Shown here: in pieces, positions 1 to 8,360 of the stretch
How the letters are laid out: each line of letters begins with the position of its first letter
Numbering within the stretch: the stretch's first letter is position 1
NCBI GenBank assembly: GCA_002353205.1
Contig: DEJE01000048.1
Span: 34,709-98,708 of the forward strand
Length of the DNA stretch: 64,000 nucleotides
Origin: Prevotella sp. UBA2756
GTDB lineage: Bacteria; Bacteroidota; Bacteroidia; Bacteroidales; Bacteroidaceae
Reading direction: 5' to 3'
Translations under genes and position numbers: made by a program
The notes under the pieces: generated by a model
Databases searched by the model: none
Seen by the model: only the letters and a program-made list of their open reading frames with translations
What the model was told of the DNA's origin: nothing

Positions 1-95
1 GCTTCTACCCTTCAGACATCCCCATGTGAACCTCACAATCAACGTCTTGGGTACAAACGCGGGAGCGTTGCGTCATTTTCAAAAAATGTAGAACT

Positions 96-3000
96 ATGAA
101 CCCAAGATACCTTTTTTTTACAGCAAGCCTGTTCATTCTGATGCTCTGCCATGCTGCTCCGAAACCGAAAAAGCAGCTGTTTGTACCCATGGACTACAGC
201 TCCTGCGGCTACAGAGCCTCTGAACAAGCGATACCCGACGTGCCCAACGTGCTCTTCGTAGAAGCCAGTGAGGGCGACTGCTCCGACCTGCTGCAGCGTT
301 GCATCGACTATGTTTCGACGATGAAACCCGACCGCGAGGGGCGTCGCGGAGCTATTCTTCTGGGCGAGGGCACGTTCCGCCTCAGCCAGGCGCTGCGCAT
401 CCAGACCTCAGGCATCGTCATTCGTGGCATGGGAAAGGGGAGGACCGTTCTGCGGAAGCTGGGATCCGACCGCGGCGCTGCCATCTATCTGGAGGGTCAG
501 CGCAGGATGACGACGGGTGATACCGTCAGCGTTGCGAGCGAAAAAGTGACCGCCGGCAGTACACGACTGACGCTGTCGGCCGACGCCGGACTGCATGTCG
601 GTGACCGCATACAGATTGTCCGGCCATCCACCGAGGCGTGGATCACATCGCTCGCGATGGGCGATTTCGGCGGCGGACTTGACTATACAGGCTGGAAACC
701 GGGCGACATCGACATCACGTGGGACCGCACCGTGACCGCTGTCGAGGGAAACACGCTGACGCTCGACGCCCCGCTGACGACAACCATCAGTCCCGTTTAC
801 GGCGGAGCATTCGTCTGCAAAGGATTCAATCGGGGCGAGATTACAGAGTGCGGCATCGAGAACCTGACCATCGAAGGGCTCGAGGGCACCGTACATCCTA
901 AATTCGAGGATCACTGCTGGGACGGCATCTTCGTGGAGAACGCCCGCGACTGCTGGGTGCGCCGCGTGGACTTCAGGCGCTTGGCGGGTTCGGCGGTGAA
1001 CATCCAGAAGCATGTGAGCCGCATGACCGTGGAGGATTGCGTGGCCGATGAGCCCGTCTCCGAGGTGGGCGGCTGGCGACGCTGCGTCTTCCTAACGCGC
1101 GGACAGCAGACACTCATCCAGCGGTGCATCTCCCGACACGGCATCCACGACTTCGCCGCTGGCTATTGTGCCGCCGGACCGAACGCGTTCGTGCAGTGCG
1201 AAGGCGAAGAGTCGCTCGGATTCAGCGGCAGCATCGGCTCGTGGGCAGCCGGACTGCTGTTCGACATCGTGAACATCGACGGCCACGACCTCTGCTTCCG
1301 CAATCTGGAACAGTTTCAGTTCGGCACCGGATGGAACACCGCCAACAGCATGATGTGGCAATGCACCGCCTCAACGCTCTGGTGCTACAGCCCCGACGAC
1401 GACAACCGGTCGAGCGCGCACGGCTGTTGGGGCACGCTGACCGGCAACGGCAACTGGACCAGCAGCAACGACCACGTGCAGCCGCGCAGTCTTTTCTACT
1501 CACAACTGGAGCAGCGACTCACCGGCGATTCTGCCTCCCAGTCCCGTACGTTGCGGTATCACCGCAACCCCTCAGCAACGACAACCCCACCGAAAGGCTG
1601 GATCCTGCCCCGACCCACCGATGCTACGAGCTCGCCCACACCCGAACAAGCCTACGAGCTGGCCCAGGCCTCGCTCACGCAGCCCCGCCTGACGCTCGAA
1701 ATGTGGCTCGACAGCATTCCCTACACAGCCAGTCTGTCTGCCCAGGGACTGAAACGCGGCTCCAACTTGACGGCCCGCGACCTCGCCAACAGCCATCGGC
1801 CAACAGCCAACAAACGTCCCGTAGGCTGCGGTATTACCGCAGCTTCCGCTCCCTTCGCCGTCACCGACGGGCACCTGACGGTCTCCGGACGGCTCATCAC
1901 GGGCAATCGCTACGACATTCCGTGGTGGAGCGGCCGCGTGAAAGACAACTTCTGCGAGCATGGAGCACGCCCGGCCATCACCCGTTTTGTTCCGGGACGC
2001 GAGGGAACGGGCTGGACCGACCGCATCGACTCCGTGGTCTGCTTCCTCAGCAAGGGCCATTACGCCCTGCTCGACCATAACTACGGCCTCTGGTACGACC
2101 TTCGTCGCACCGACCACGAGCGTGTGCGCCGTGCCGACGGCGACGTCTGGGCTCCCTTCTACGAGCAACCCTTCGCACGCAGTGGGCAAGGAACGGCATG
2201 GGACGGACTGAGCCGCTACGACCTGACGCAGCCCAACGCCTGGTACTGGGGCCGTCTGCGCGCCTTTGCCGACCGCGGAGCCGACCATGGGCTGCTGCTC
2301 TTCAACAACCATTACTTCCAGCACAACATCCTCGAAGCCGGCGCTCACTGGGTGGATTGCCCGTGGCGACCCGTCAACAACGTGAACAACACCGGCGCAT
2401 CGTTCCCTGAACCGGTGCCGTTCACAGGCGACAAGCGCATCTTCATTGCCGAACAGTTCTACAACGACGCCGACACTGCCCTTCGCAGGCAGCACCGTCA
2501 ATACATCCGCATGTGCCTCGAAGAGCTGAAAGACCAGCCCAACGCTGTCCATCTGATCAGTGCTGAGTACACCGGACCCCTCCACTTCACGCGTTTCTGG
2601 CTGCAGACCATCGCTGAATGGGAAGCCGAGACGGGCCGCCATCCGCTCGTTGCCCTGAGCTGCACGAAGGATGCGCAGGACCAGATACTCGCCGACAAGG
2701 AGCTGAGCCGTGTGGTCGACATCATCGACATACGCTACTGGCACTATAACACCGACGGTCTGTGGGCTCCCAAAGCCGGCGGCAACCTGGCGCCGCGGCA
2801 GTGGATGCGCAAGATGAAGGTGGGCAAGACGGGACAAGACGAGGCTTACCGCGCCGTGCGCGAGTATCGTGAGCGCTATCCGCAGAAAGCCGTCACCTTC
2901 TTCGCACAACAGTATCCCGACTACGGCTGGGCCATCCTCATGGCAGGCGGCTCGCTGCCCAACGTCGCCATCAATCACCCCCAGCTCCTGACCGACCTGC

Positions 3001-3254
3001 CGCTGATGAAGCCTTCATCAGAGGGCAAAGACTGCTGGGTTCTGGCCCATGCCGACAAGGGTTATCTCGTCTATGTGCGCACCGACGGTGCCGACCCGCT
3101 GCCCATCGAGCCCGGCCGTTATGCCGTGTGGCGCATCGACCGCAAGAGCGGCGAGGCGACGGCGGTGGCCAAGTCGGTACGCCTGACCGGCTCCTACGCC
3201 CTCGGCGACGAGCCTGCGGGCACCGTCGTCTGGCTGCAGCGTCTTCAACGATGA
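96..3254 (+). CDS. secreted right-handed beta-helix protein, pectate-lyase-like, two-part (1052 aa)
   Basis: A hydrophobic N-terminus (residues 5-20, FFTASLFILMLCHA) looks like a signal peptide. Residues about 60-330 contain the repeated short-strand, glycine-rich pattern of parallel beta-helix sugar-active proteins (for example LLGEGTFRLS and VIRGMGKGRT). Residues about 590-1000 form a second, aromatic-rich region (for example DIPWWSGR, GLWYDLRRTDHE, WYWGRLRAFADRG) that I cannot assign firmly; the whole resembles Bacteroidota proteins annotated DUF4955/DUF6298, from memory only. No catalytic residues could be named. It lies beside an ECF sigma gene and a pectin esterase-lyase, so a periplasmic or surface role in pectin breakdown is inferred. 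No housekeeping promoter was seen in the 95 bases upstream. Confidence 0.75.
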   Translation: MNPRYLFFTASLFILMLCHAAPKPKKQLFVPMDYSSCGYRASEQAIPDVPNVLFVEASEGDCSDLLQRCIDYVSTMKPDREGRRGAILLGEGTFRLSQALRIQTSGIVIRGMGKGRTVLRKLGSDRGAAIYLEGQRRMTTGDTVSVASEKVTAGSTRLTLSADAGLHVGDRIQIVRPSTEAWITSLAMGDFGGGLDYTGWKPGDIDITWDRTVTAVEGNTLTLDAPLTTTISPVYGGAFVCKGFNRGEITECGIENLTIEGLEGTVHPKFEDHCWDGIFVENARDCWVRRVDFRRLAGSAVNIQKHVSRMTVEDCVADEPVSEVGGWRRCVFLTRGQQTLIQRCISRHGIHDFAAGYCAAGPNAFVQCEGEESLGFSGSIGSWAAGLLFDIVNIDGHDLCFRNLEQFQFGTGWNTANSMMWQCTASTLWCYSPDDDNRSSAHGCWGTLTGNGNWTSSNDHVQPRSLFYSQLEQRLTGDSASQSRTLRYHRNPSATTTPPKGWILPRPTDATSSPTPEQAYELAQASLTQPRLTLEMWLDSIPYTASLSAQGLKRGSNLTARDLANSHRPTANKRPVGCGITAASAPFAVTDGHLTVSGRLITGNRYDIPWWSGRVKDNFCEHGARPAITRFVPGREGTGWTDRIDSVVCFLSKGHYALLDHNYGLWYDLRRTDHERVRRADGDVWAPFYEQPFARSGQGTAWDGLSRYDLTQPNAWYWGRLRAFADRGADHGLLLFNNHYFQHNILEAGAHWVDCPWRPVNNVNNTGASFPEPVPFTGDKRIFIAEQFYNDADTALRRQHRQYIRMCLEELKDQPNAVHLISAEYTGPLHFTRFWLQTIAEWEAETGRHPLVALSCTKDAQDQILADKELSRVVDIIDIRYWHYNTDGLWAPKAGGNLAPRQWMRKMKVGKTGQDEAYRAVREYRERYPQKAVTFFAQQYPDYGWAILMAGGSLPNVAINHPQLLTDLPLMKPSSEGKDCWVLAHADKGYLVYVRTDGADPLPIEPGRYAVWRIDRKSGEATAVAKSVRLTGSYALGDEPAGTVVWLQRLQR

Positions 3255-3382
3255 GCCGCCAGGATGGCACTAACAACCGCTTTTGAACCGTCTGTACCCA
3301 CTTGATTGGTGAAAAATTGATAAAAATCAAGCCTTTTATCAAAAAATTTCACTAAAAAGGACTCTGTTTTCACCATTTTTCG

Positions 3383-3390
3383 TAACTTTG
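3383..3390 (+). promoter_or_regulatory. -7 promoter element for the ECF sigma gene
   Basis: TAACTTTG matches the Bacteroidota -7 consensus TAnnTTTG and lies 30 bases before the ATG at 3421, in an AT-rich stretch. The -33 element is poor (TTTT-rich). Confidence 0.6.
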
Positions 3391-3420
3391 GCCGACAAAT
3401 CTACTTAAGGCTAAAACAAC

Positions 3421-3933
3421 ATGGTGAACTTTACCGTGCTCTATAACGAGCATATAGACAATCTGTTTGCTTTCGGTTCACGCTTCACGACCAACCGCGA
3501 AATGCTCAAAGACTGCATACACGATGTCTTCGTGAAACTTTACACCAAGCGCGAGATGCTGCAACAGGTGGAAAACCTGGAGAGTTATCTCTATGTCTCA
3601 CTGCGAAACCGCATCAACGACGAGTACCGGCGCAGCGTGCACCTCTGCGACGAGACCATCGACGACGTGAAGATGCGCAGCCTGGCAGAGGCCGATGCCT
3701 TCGAGCGCGAGCGGAAAGAGAAGCAGCAGGCACTCACGGCGTGCGTGGAACAGCACTTCGACAAGCTCTCGCCGCGCCAGCGGCAGATCATCAACCTCTA
3801 CTATGTGAAGCATCTGAAGTATGATGAGATCTGCAACGTCATGGGCATCAACTACCAGAGCGTGCGCAATCTGATGCACCGCAGCATCACCCGCCTGCGC
3901 GAATACGCCGCCGGAGCCCCGGCCCTCGTCTGA
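3421..3933 (+). CDS. ECF-type RNA polymerase sigma factor
   Basis: 170 aa, the usual length for a group IV sigma factor. Residues about 10-75 fit region 2 (LYNEHIDNLFAFGSRF, then a DCIHDVFVKLY segment). Residues about 115-165 fit region 4, a helix-turn-helix with LSPRQRQIINLYYVKHLKYDEI and a recognition helix near NYQSVRNLMHRS (cited here as separate parts). It has its own housekeeping-type promoter. No anti-sigma (FecR-like) gene or SusC partner follows, so it is either an orphan or controlled by a distant partner. Its position between two secreted pectin proteins suggests control of glycan genes; this is inference from context. Confidence 0.9.
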   Translation: MVNFTVLYNEHIDNLFAFGSRFTTNREMLKDCIHDVFVKLYTKREMLQQVENLESYLYVSLRNRINDEYRRSVHLCDETIDDVKMRSLAEADAFERERKEKQQALTACVEQHFDKLSPRQRQIINLYYVKHLKYDEICNVMGINYQSVRNLMHRSITRLREYAAGAPALV

Positions 3934-4070
3934 CCAGCCCGCCACAGGGATCGTTCGCCAGCAGAACGACAGCCCCTGAATACGTACCAACAGCGAAATC
4001 TTTTCTACTTCATGCCCCGGTCGATGGGTACAATGGCCGACGGTCGTCGTCTTTATGGAAAGCAATGACC

Positions 4071-4211
4071 ATGAGTATCAACCATTCATTATCTTCCGAC
4101 CACGGCATTCCGCAGTATACCTGCCTCATAACCCCTCTCTCCGCCAAGGAGAAGGAGGAGTTACGGCTCCGCATTGAGCAGAAGATAGCAGAAAAAAAGC
4201 CTCATTCGTGA
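4071..4211 (+). CDS. possible small ORF (46 codons) running into a terminator
   Basis: An ATG at 4071 opens 46 codons with a charged C-terminal half (KEKEELRLRIEQK) that could be helical. The TGA stop (4209-4211) lies inside the descending arm of the terminator hairpin. I recognise no family. An overlapping frame from 4055 is also open for about 40 codons, so chance is a real possibility. The rest of the 311-base gap 3934-4244 holds nothing else that I can identify. Confidence 0.2.
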   Translation: MSINHSLSSDHGIPQYTCLITPLSAKEKEELRLRIEQKIAEKKPHS

Positions 4212-4221
4212 GGCTTTTTTT
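4192..4221. terminator. bidirectional intrinsic terminator
   Basis: Stem gcctca/tgaggc with a TTCG tetraloop, preceded by seven A and followed by seven or more T. It can end transcription from both sides: the sigma gene region on the plus strand and the esterase-lyase gene (stop at 4245) on the minus strand. Confidence 0.85.
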
Positions 4222-4244
4222 GTTGCTATACGTTTGTTTCCTTC

Positions 4245-6887
4245 TTATCTCTTCATCATTTTCGTCGTCTCCACCGAGCGGTCGCTGTGCTGCTTCCGCG
4301 CGATGTAGAGTCCGCTCGGCATGTCGGCCAGGTCGATGTCGCTGCTGTCGGTCTGCTGTTTCAGCAGGATGCCGCTCGTGTTGTAGAGCTTCACCGACCT
4401 CACTTCCCTCTGTCCGCTGGTGATGCCGATGCCCGTTGAGATCAGAATATCCTCACCCATCAGACTGTTCAGGAAGATTTCCAGCGCCGTGTAGCCCTCG
4501 GCCGAGTAGACGCGCTTGCCGTCCTCGCCGTCGGTGGGGTCCAGTCCGTGCTCGCGCTCCCACGCGTCGTCCATGCCGTCGTGGTCGTTGTCAGCGTAGG
4601 GCGTGCCGCTGTCGTATGTCGGCCAGCCCTCAGCGTCGGCCGGCGAGTCGATGAATCCCGCCTTGTTCAGCGTGCTTCCCTTGTAGTGAGCGGTCTTCGT
4701 GGCCACCTCGTCCACGATGCGCTGCTCCACGGCGTCGCGGCGGATGGTGCCCACACGGGCCAGCACGCTGGCATAGGCCGCGTCGGCAGTCTCCACGGGC
4801 GTCATGTAGTCGTCGTAGTCGAAGGCGTTTTTCGAGGGATAGAAAGCCGATGGATAGAGCAGCGTGTCGCGGCGCAGCTGCTCCACGGTGTACTGCGTGT
4901 TGTTGTCGACGGCTTTCCAGTTGTCGCTGTCGGCGGCTGTGTTGCCTTCCATCTTGTTGCCATGGAAGAACCATAGCGACGGCCCTGTCGACGTCTTCCC
5001 CTTGCGGTTGTTAGAAATCTGCATGAAGAAGCTGCCCGAGGGCGTGCTCGGACCGGGCTTGTAGTAGTTGCCCACGAAGTTGCATTCGTGCGTGCTGTGC
5101 GGTCCGGCCTCGTTCTCGCCGCCGTAGCACGAGTTCTTCTTGCCCCAGTTGTAGTTCACATTATTATAGTATTCCACGAAGACGTTGCGGTCCTGGCTCT
5201 CGTTGCTCGCTCCGTTGATGCGCGACGAGCGGTTGTAGTTGTGCGCCAGCAGGTTGTGGTGGAACGTGGCGGGCGAGCCGCCCCACTGGTTGCCGTAGCT
5301 GCGGTTGCCCTTCTGGTGTCCGGCGTCGTAGAGTCCTTCGTGCACGATGGTCCACTGCACGGTGGTGAAATGGTTGTCGTAGACGGTCATGTTCTCCTCG
5401 CCGCTCCATCCGAAGCAGCAGTGGTCGATGATGAAGTTGTTGGCGTTCTCGATGCCGATGCTGCCGCCCTTGATGAAGGTCTGGTCGTCTTTCAGTCCGA
5501 TGCGGCCGCGTATGTTGCGCATGATGAAGTTGTCCGACCCGCCGAGGTTCAGCTTGCCGCCGCGATAGAGGATGCCGTCGCCGGGAGCCGTCTGCCCGGC
5601 TATGGTCACGTTGCGCAGCTTGGCGCGTATGTCGCTGTTCAATGTGATGGTGCCACTGACGCGGAACACGATGGTGGCATACTCGCGGCCGGCCTCGGTG
5701 AGCGCCCACCGCAGCGACCCTTCGCCCGAGTCGTCGAGGTTGGTCACCTCAACCACCTTGCCGCCACGGCCCCCCGAAGCAAACTTTCCGAAGCCGCGGG
5801 CCGTCGGGAAAGCCAGCAGTCGCTGCTCCACGGGGGCGTAGTCGTCGACGGCGAGGGCATGGTGGGCGGCGATGACAGCCTCGGGGTCGAAGCTCACCGC
5901 GTTGCCGGTGCGCTTCATGAAGACGCTGTCCACGGCGTGCCACGTCATCAGCGCGCGGTAGTCGGCGTCGGTCATCTGATGGCTCCAGGCCACGCGACGC
6001 GACACGTCGGCCGGAGTGCCGTCGCCGTTGGTGCTGCGGTATTCGGCGAAGAACGATTTCTCGCCTGTGTTGCCGCCCATCGTGGTCCACCCCTCCGGTC
6101 TCACCACGTCGCCGAGGTTGCAGTCAAGGAAGATGCTGCCGCACTTCTCGCTGCCCCACGGGCGCCCCAGGTACATGCTGTTTTTGCCGATTCCATCGCC
6201 GTTGATGCGACATTTGTTGAAGATGAAACCCAGCCACAGCCGCTGTCCCGACGGTCCGTCGGCCCAGATGGTGATGTCTTCGGGAGCCGTGACGTAGCCG
6301 TTGGCGATGCAGTTGAGCGTGCACTGCTCGAACCACGCCGTGCCGCCGGCATAGATGAAGTCGGTGGCTCCCTCGATGAGGCATTGCTTGAAATAGCTGC
6401 GTGTCAGTTTCTTCGTGCGGTGGGTGTCCTGGTAGCCGCGAATGTGGCAGCGGTAGTAGGTCTGGCGGTCGCCCGACACGAAGAGAGCCAGCGCCTGTCC
6501 GCCCGCCTTCCCGCTGGTGTTGCGCAGCGTGATGCCCTCGGCGTAGAAGTCGTCGGCATAGACGGCGAGGGCTGCCGTCTTCTCTATCGACGTGTTGTTG
6601 GGGTTCTTCCCAAGGTCCGACGAGATGATCGTCTCCCCTGCCCCGTCGCCGATGAGGCTCAGCTGCTTCGTGCTGGGGCGCTGCTTCGTCCCTATGCTGA
6701 CGCGCTCCTCATAGGTCCCGGCCTTGACGAGGATGGTTGTGGCCTCGCCGTCGGGTGCTGCGTCGACGGCTTCCTGTATGGTAGTGAAGTTGCCCGTGCC
6801 GTCTTTGGCCACGGTGATGCTGCCCTGAGCGTGCGCTCCTGCTGTCGCGGCGGCAAGCAGGAGCAGGCTGAGAAAGGTCTTTTTCAT
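4245..6887 (-). CDS. secreted pectinesterase (CE8) - pectate lyase (PL1) fusion with C-terminal sorting-like tail
   Basis: 880 aa from the ATG at 6887. An upstream in-frame ATG at 6917 would put charged residues before the signal peptide MKKTFLSLLLLAAATAGAHA, so the later start is preferred. Residues about 22-325 are a carbohydrate esterase family 8 domain that removes methyl esters from homogalacturonan: visible motifs are GNFTTIQEAVDAAPD, GYQDTHR, DFIYAGGTAWFEQC and YLGRPW. Residues about 355-790 are a PL1-type pectate lyase (FGKFASGGRGGKVVEVTNLD, IAGQTAPGDG, FIIDHCCFGWSGEEN). An Asp-rich calcium-binding-like stretch (DNDHDGMDDAWE) precedes the last 70 residues, which resemble a type IX secretion sorting domain (VKLYNTSGILL, LADMPSGLYI). 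Esterase and lyase act in sequence on the same polymer, so the fusion is sensible. Confidence 0.9.
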   Translation of the reverse strand: MKKTFLSLLLLAAATAGAHAQGSITVAKDGTGNFTTIQEAVDAAPDGEATTILVKAGTYEERVSIGTKQRPSTKQLSLIGDGAGETIISSDLGKNPNNTSIEKTAALAVYADDFYAEGITLRNTSGKAGGQALALFVSGDRQTYYRCHIRGYQDTHRTKKLTRSYFKQCLIEGATDFIYAGGTAWFEQCTLNCIANGYVTAPEDITIWADGPSGQRLWLGFIFNKCRINGDGIGKNSMYLGRPWGSEKCGSIFLDCNLGDVVRPEGWTTMGGNTGEKSFFAEYRSTNGDGTPADVSRRVAWSHQMTDADYRALMTWHAVDSVFMKRTGNAVSFDPEAVIAAHHALAVDDYAPVEQRLLAFPTARGFGKFASGGRGGKVVEVTNLDDSGEGSLRWALTEAGREYATIVFRVSGTITLNSDIRAKLRNVTIAGQTAPGDGILYRGGKLNLGGSDNFIMRNIRGRIGLKDDQTFIKGGSIGIENANNFIIDHCCFGWSGEENMTVYDNHFTTVQWTIVHEGLYDAGHQKGNRSYGNQWGGSPATFHHNLLAHNYNRSSRINGASNESQDRNVFVEYYNNVNYNWGKKNSCYGGENEAGPHSTHECNFVGNYYKPGPSTPSGSFFMQISNNRKGKTSTGPSLWFFHGNKMEGNTAADSDNWKAVDNNTQYTVEQLRRDTLLYPSAFYPSKNAFDYDDYMTPVETADAAYASVLARVGTIRRDAVEQRIVDEVATKTAHYKGSTLNKAGFIDSPADAEGWPTYDSGTPYADNDHDGMDDAWEREHGLDPTDGEDGKRVYSAEGYTALEIFLNSLMGEDILISTGIGITSGQREVRSVKLYNTSGILLKQQTDSSDIDLADMPSGLYIARKQHSDRSVETTKMMKR

Positions 6888-6961
6888 TTTCTGTAGCTGT
6901 TTGTTTCGTTCTGTCATGCTATGTGAAAGACGCTGAAACGCTCGTTCTGTAACTATCCCTT

Positions 6962-7291
6962 GTTTCTACCGCTCACTTGTATAGCCGTTGACCCTCTTGT
7001 GCCTCGCCATTCAGTCTCTTGTGCCGTGCCGTCGAGCCTCTTGTGCCTCGCCATTCAGGCTGACTTGCCGTGCCGTCGAGCCTCTTGTGAATGGCCGTTC
7101 AGGCTGACTTGCCGTGCCAGACAGATTCAACCGCCCTGCAAAACAAATTGAACCGCCCTGCAAAATCAATTGAATTGCTCAGCAAAACAAATTGAATTGC
7201 GCAGCAAAATAATTTAAATTGCCGCGCTATCCAATTTGTTTTACAATGAAAAACGCCTCCCCCGTCATCTGAAACGCGCGCCCCCGACATC
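6962..7291. repeat. intergenic tandem array A, exact 22-bp period, 15 units
   Basis: Unit starts fall every 22 bases from 6962 to 7270. From 6984 to 7115 two GC-rich unit types alternate, one with GAGCCTCTTGTG-like cores (7028, 7072) and one with TTCAGGCTGACTTGCCGT (7050, 7094), giving a 44-bp higher-order repeat. From 7138 to 7225 four AT-rich units share the reverse complement of a 19-bp core also found at 29182 and 44046. The last two units (7248, 7270) end in the shared string CCCCCGnCATC. The array fills most of the 493-base gap between the HepT gene and the esterase-lyase gene. It has no variable spacers and no protein-coding sense. Confidence 0.85.
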
Positions 7292-7380
7292 CCTTTTGCG
7301 CCCATTGCACATTCTCGGAGGGGAGATTATGATTCCTTCATCAAGTTATCAAACAATCATATTCCTCCCAAAGCGGTATA

Positions 7381-7881
7381 CTAAAGCCCCTCGATTTCTT
7401 CCGAGGTCAATCCTGTATAGTGCGAGATTCGTTGTGTTTCCATGCCATCGCGTTTCATGCGCCGGGCGATTTGCACGAGACTCTTATGGGCAGCAGACTC
7501 TGCGATGGCGACTTCATTTTTCTCCCACTCGTTCCAATCGGTTTCTGAAAGATATCGTATCACTTGCTCACGCAGAGGTTGCAGGTCATCTTGAATCACA
7601 TTCCAAACCTCTTTCGGCCTTATCTGATAATAGTCATGCACTAATACGTGACGCATCTTCATTATGAAATCCCACGGTGTTTCAGAGTGTTGCTGTCGGT
7701 ATGAATGAGTGAGTTTATAAACTGCTTCGCCTATCATCTCAATGTTCTTTACAACACCGTAGTATCTCAATGTATCTGCCTCAAGATCATCCAGAGTTTT
7801 GCCGTCGGCAAAATCAAGGATGGTAGTGATAGCCTCCACGATATGTTCGAGGCGGTCACGGTCTCTGACATTCTCTCTCAT
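7381..7881 (-). CDS. hepT: HepT-like ribonuclease toxin (DUF86)
   Basis: 166 aa. HepT proteins are HEPN-domain RNases neutralised by an adjacent MNT nucleotidyltransferase. The diagnostic RX4HXY motif is present as RHVLVHDYY (about residue 88). The start overlaps the last 26 bases of the MNT gene upstream, the usual translational coupling for the pair. At 166 aa it is somewhat longer than typical HepT (about 110-150 aa); the extra C-terminal residues (RMKRDGMETQRISHYTGLTS) look like a small helix-turn-helix tail. The family assignment is firm; toxicity is inferred from the family. Confidence 0.85.
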   Translation of the reverse strand: MRENVRDRDRLEHIVEAITTILDFADGKTLDDLEADTLRYYGVVKNIEMIGEAVYKLTHSYRQQHSETPWDFIMKMRHVLVHDYYQIRPKEVWNVIQDDLQPLREQVIRYLSETDWNEWEKNEVAIAESAAHKSLVQIARRMKRDGMETQRISHYTGLTSEEIEGL

Positions 7882-8170
7882 AAATCAACATTCTGTCTTG
7901 GTTGACGCTATCTCTTACTCTGGGTCGCAATGTGCCATCCTCAACAATGTCAACAGGACGGTCAAGGATTTTCTCCAGCTCGCATATCATGGCAGCATGC
8001 TTCAACAGACTCACCCGGGCGTTGTCGTCATAGACCACGAGCAAGTCCACATCGCTCATGGGTGTTTCCTCTCCACGGGCGAAAGATCCGAAGAGCCAAG
8101 CCTTCACGACGGGCTGGGTCTTGAAATAGTCGGCTATGGCCTTGTTCATCATCTGTGTACTCATAATCAT
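7856..8170 (-). CDS. mntA: MNT-domain minimal nucleotidyltransferase antitoxin
   Basis: 104 aa. The nucleotidyltransferase signature GSX10DXD is intact as GSFARGEETPMSDVDL. Family members of HepT/MNT pairs neutralise HepT by adding AMP to its active-site tyrosine; that is knowledge of the family. It precedes and overlaps hepT. A TATTTTTG promoter element lies about 20 bases upstream. The second in-frame ATG at 8164 (MSTQMMNK) is an equally good start. Confidence 0.85.
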   Translation of the reverse strand: MIMSTQMMNKAIADYFKTQPVVKAWLFGSFARGEETPMSDVDLLVVYDDNARVSLLKHAAMICELEKILDRPVDIVEDGTLRPRVRDSVNQDRMLIYERECQRP

Positions 8171-8190
8171 TTCGATTTTGAAATCTGTTG

Positions 8191-8198
8191 CAAAAATA
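8191..8198 (-). promoter_or_regulatory. -7 element for the MNT-HepT operon
   Basis: CAAAAATA on the plus strand reads TATTTTTG on the minus strand, matching TAnnTTTG, 20 bases before the ATG at 8170. Confidence 0.55.
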
Positions 8199-8360
8199 CA
8201 AAATCTTTCCGAATTATCGTGCTATATGTCAGAAAAAGTATTCCGATGAGGACTTGCCGGGCAGTCATCGCCCGTGAAAACGCTGGTGCTGTGGGTGAAG
8301 TGCGAGAGTACAAAGCGGGCGGGCATGCGTCTTTTTATAAAATAATGTATTGATATATAT

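Noticed and set aside
1572..2978. 468-codon open frame opposite the first beta-helix gene, and similar long antisense frames at 11906-13495, 17752-19227 and 23367-24797
   Set aside because: Typical mirror frames of GC-rich codons; the sense proteins carry signal peptides and recognisable motifs.
6962..7291. CRISPR array
   Set aside because: Units are contiguous with a 22-base period, drift in sequence and have no unique spacers; no cas genes are present.
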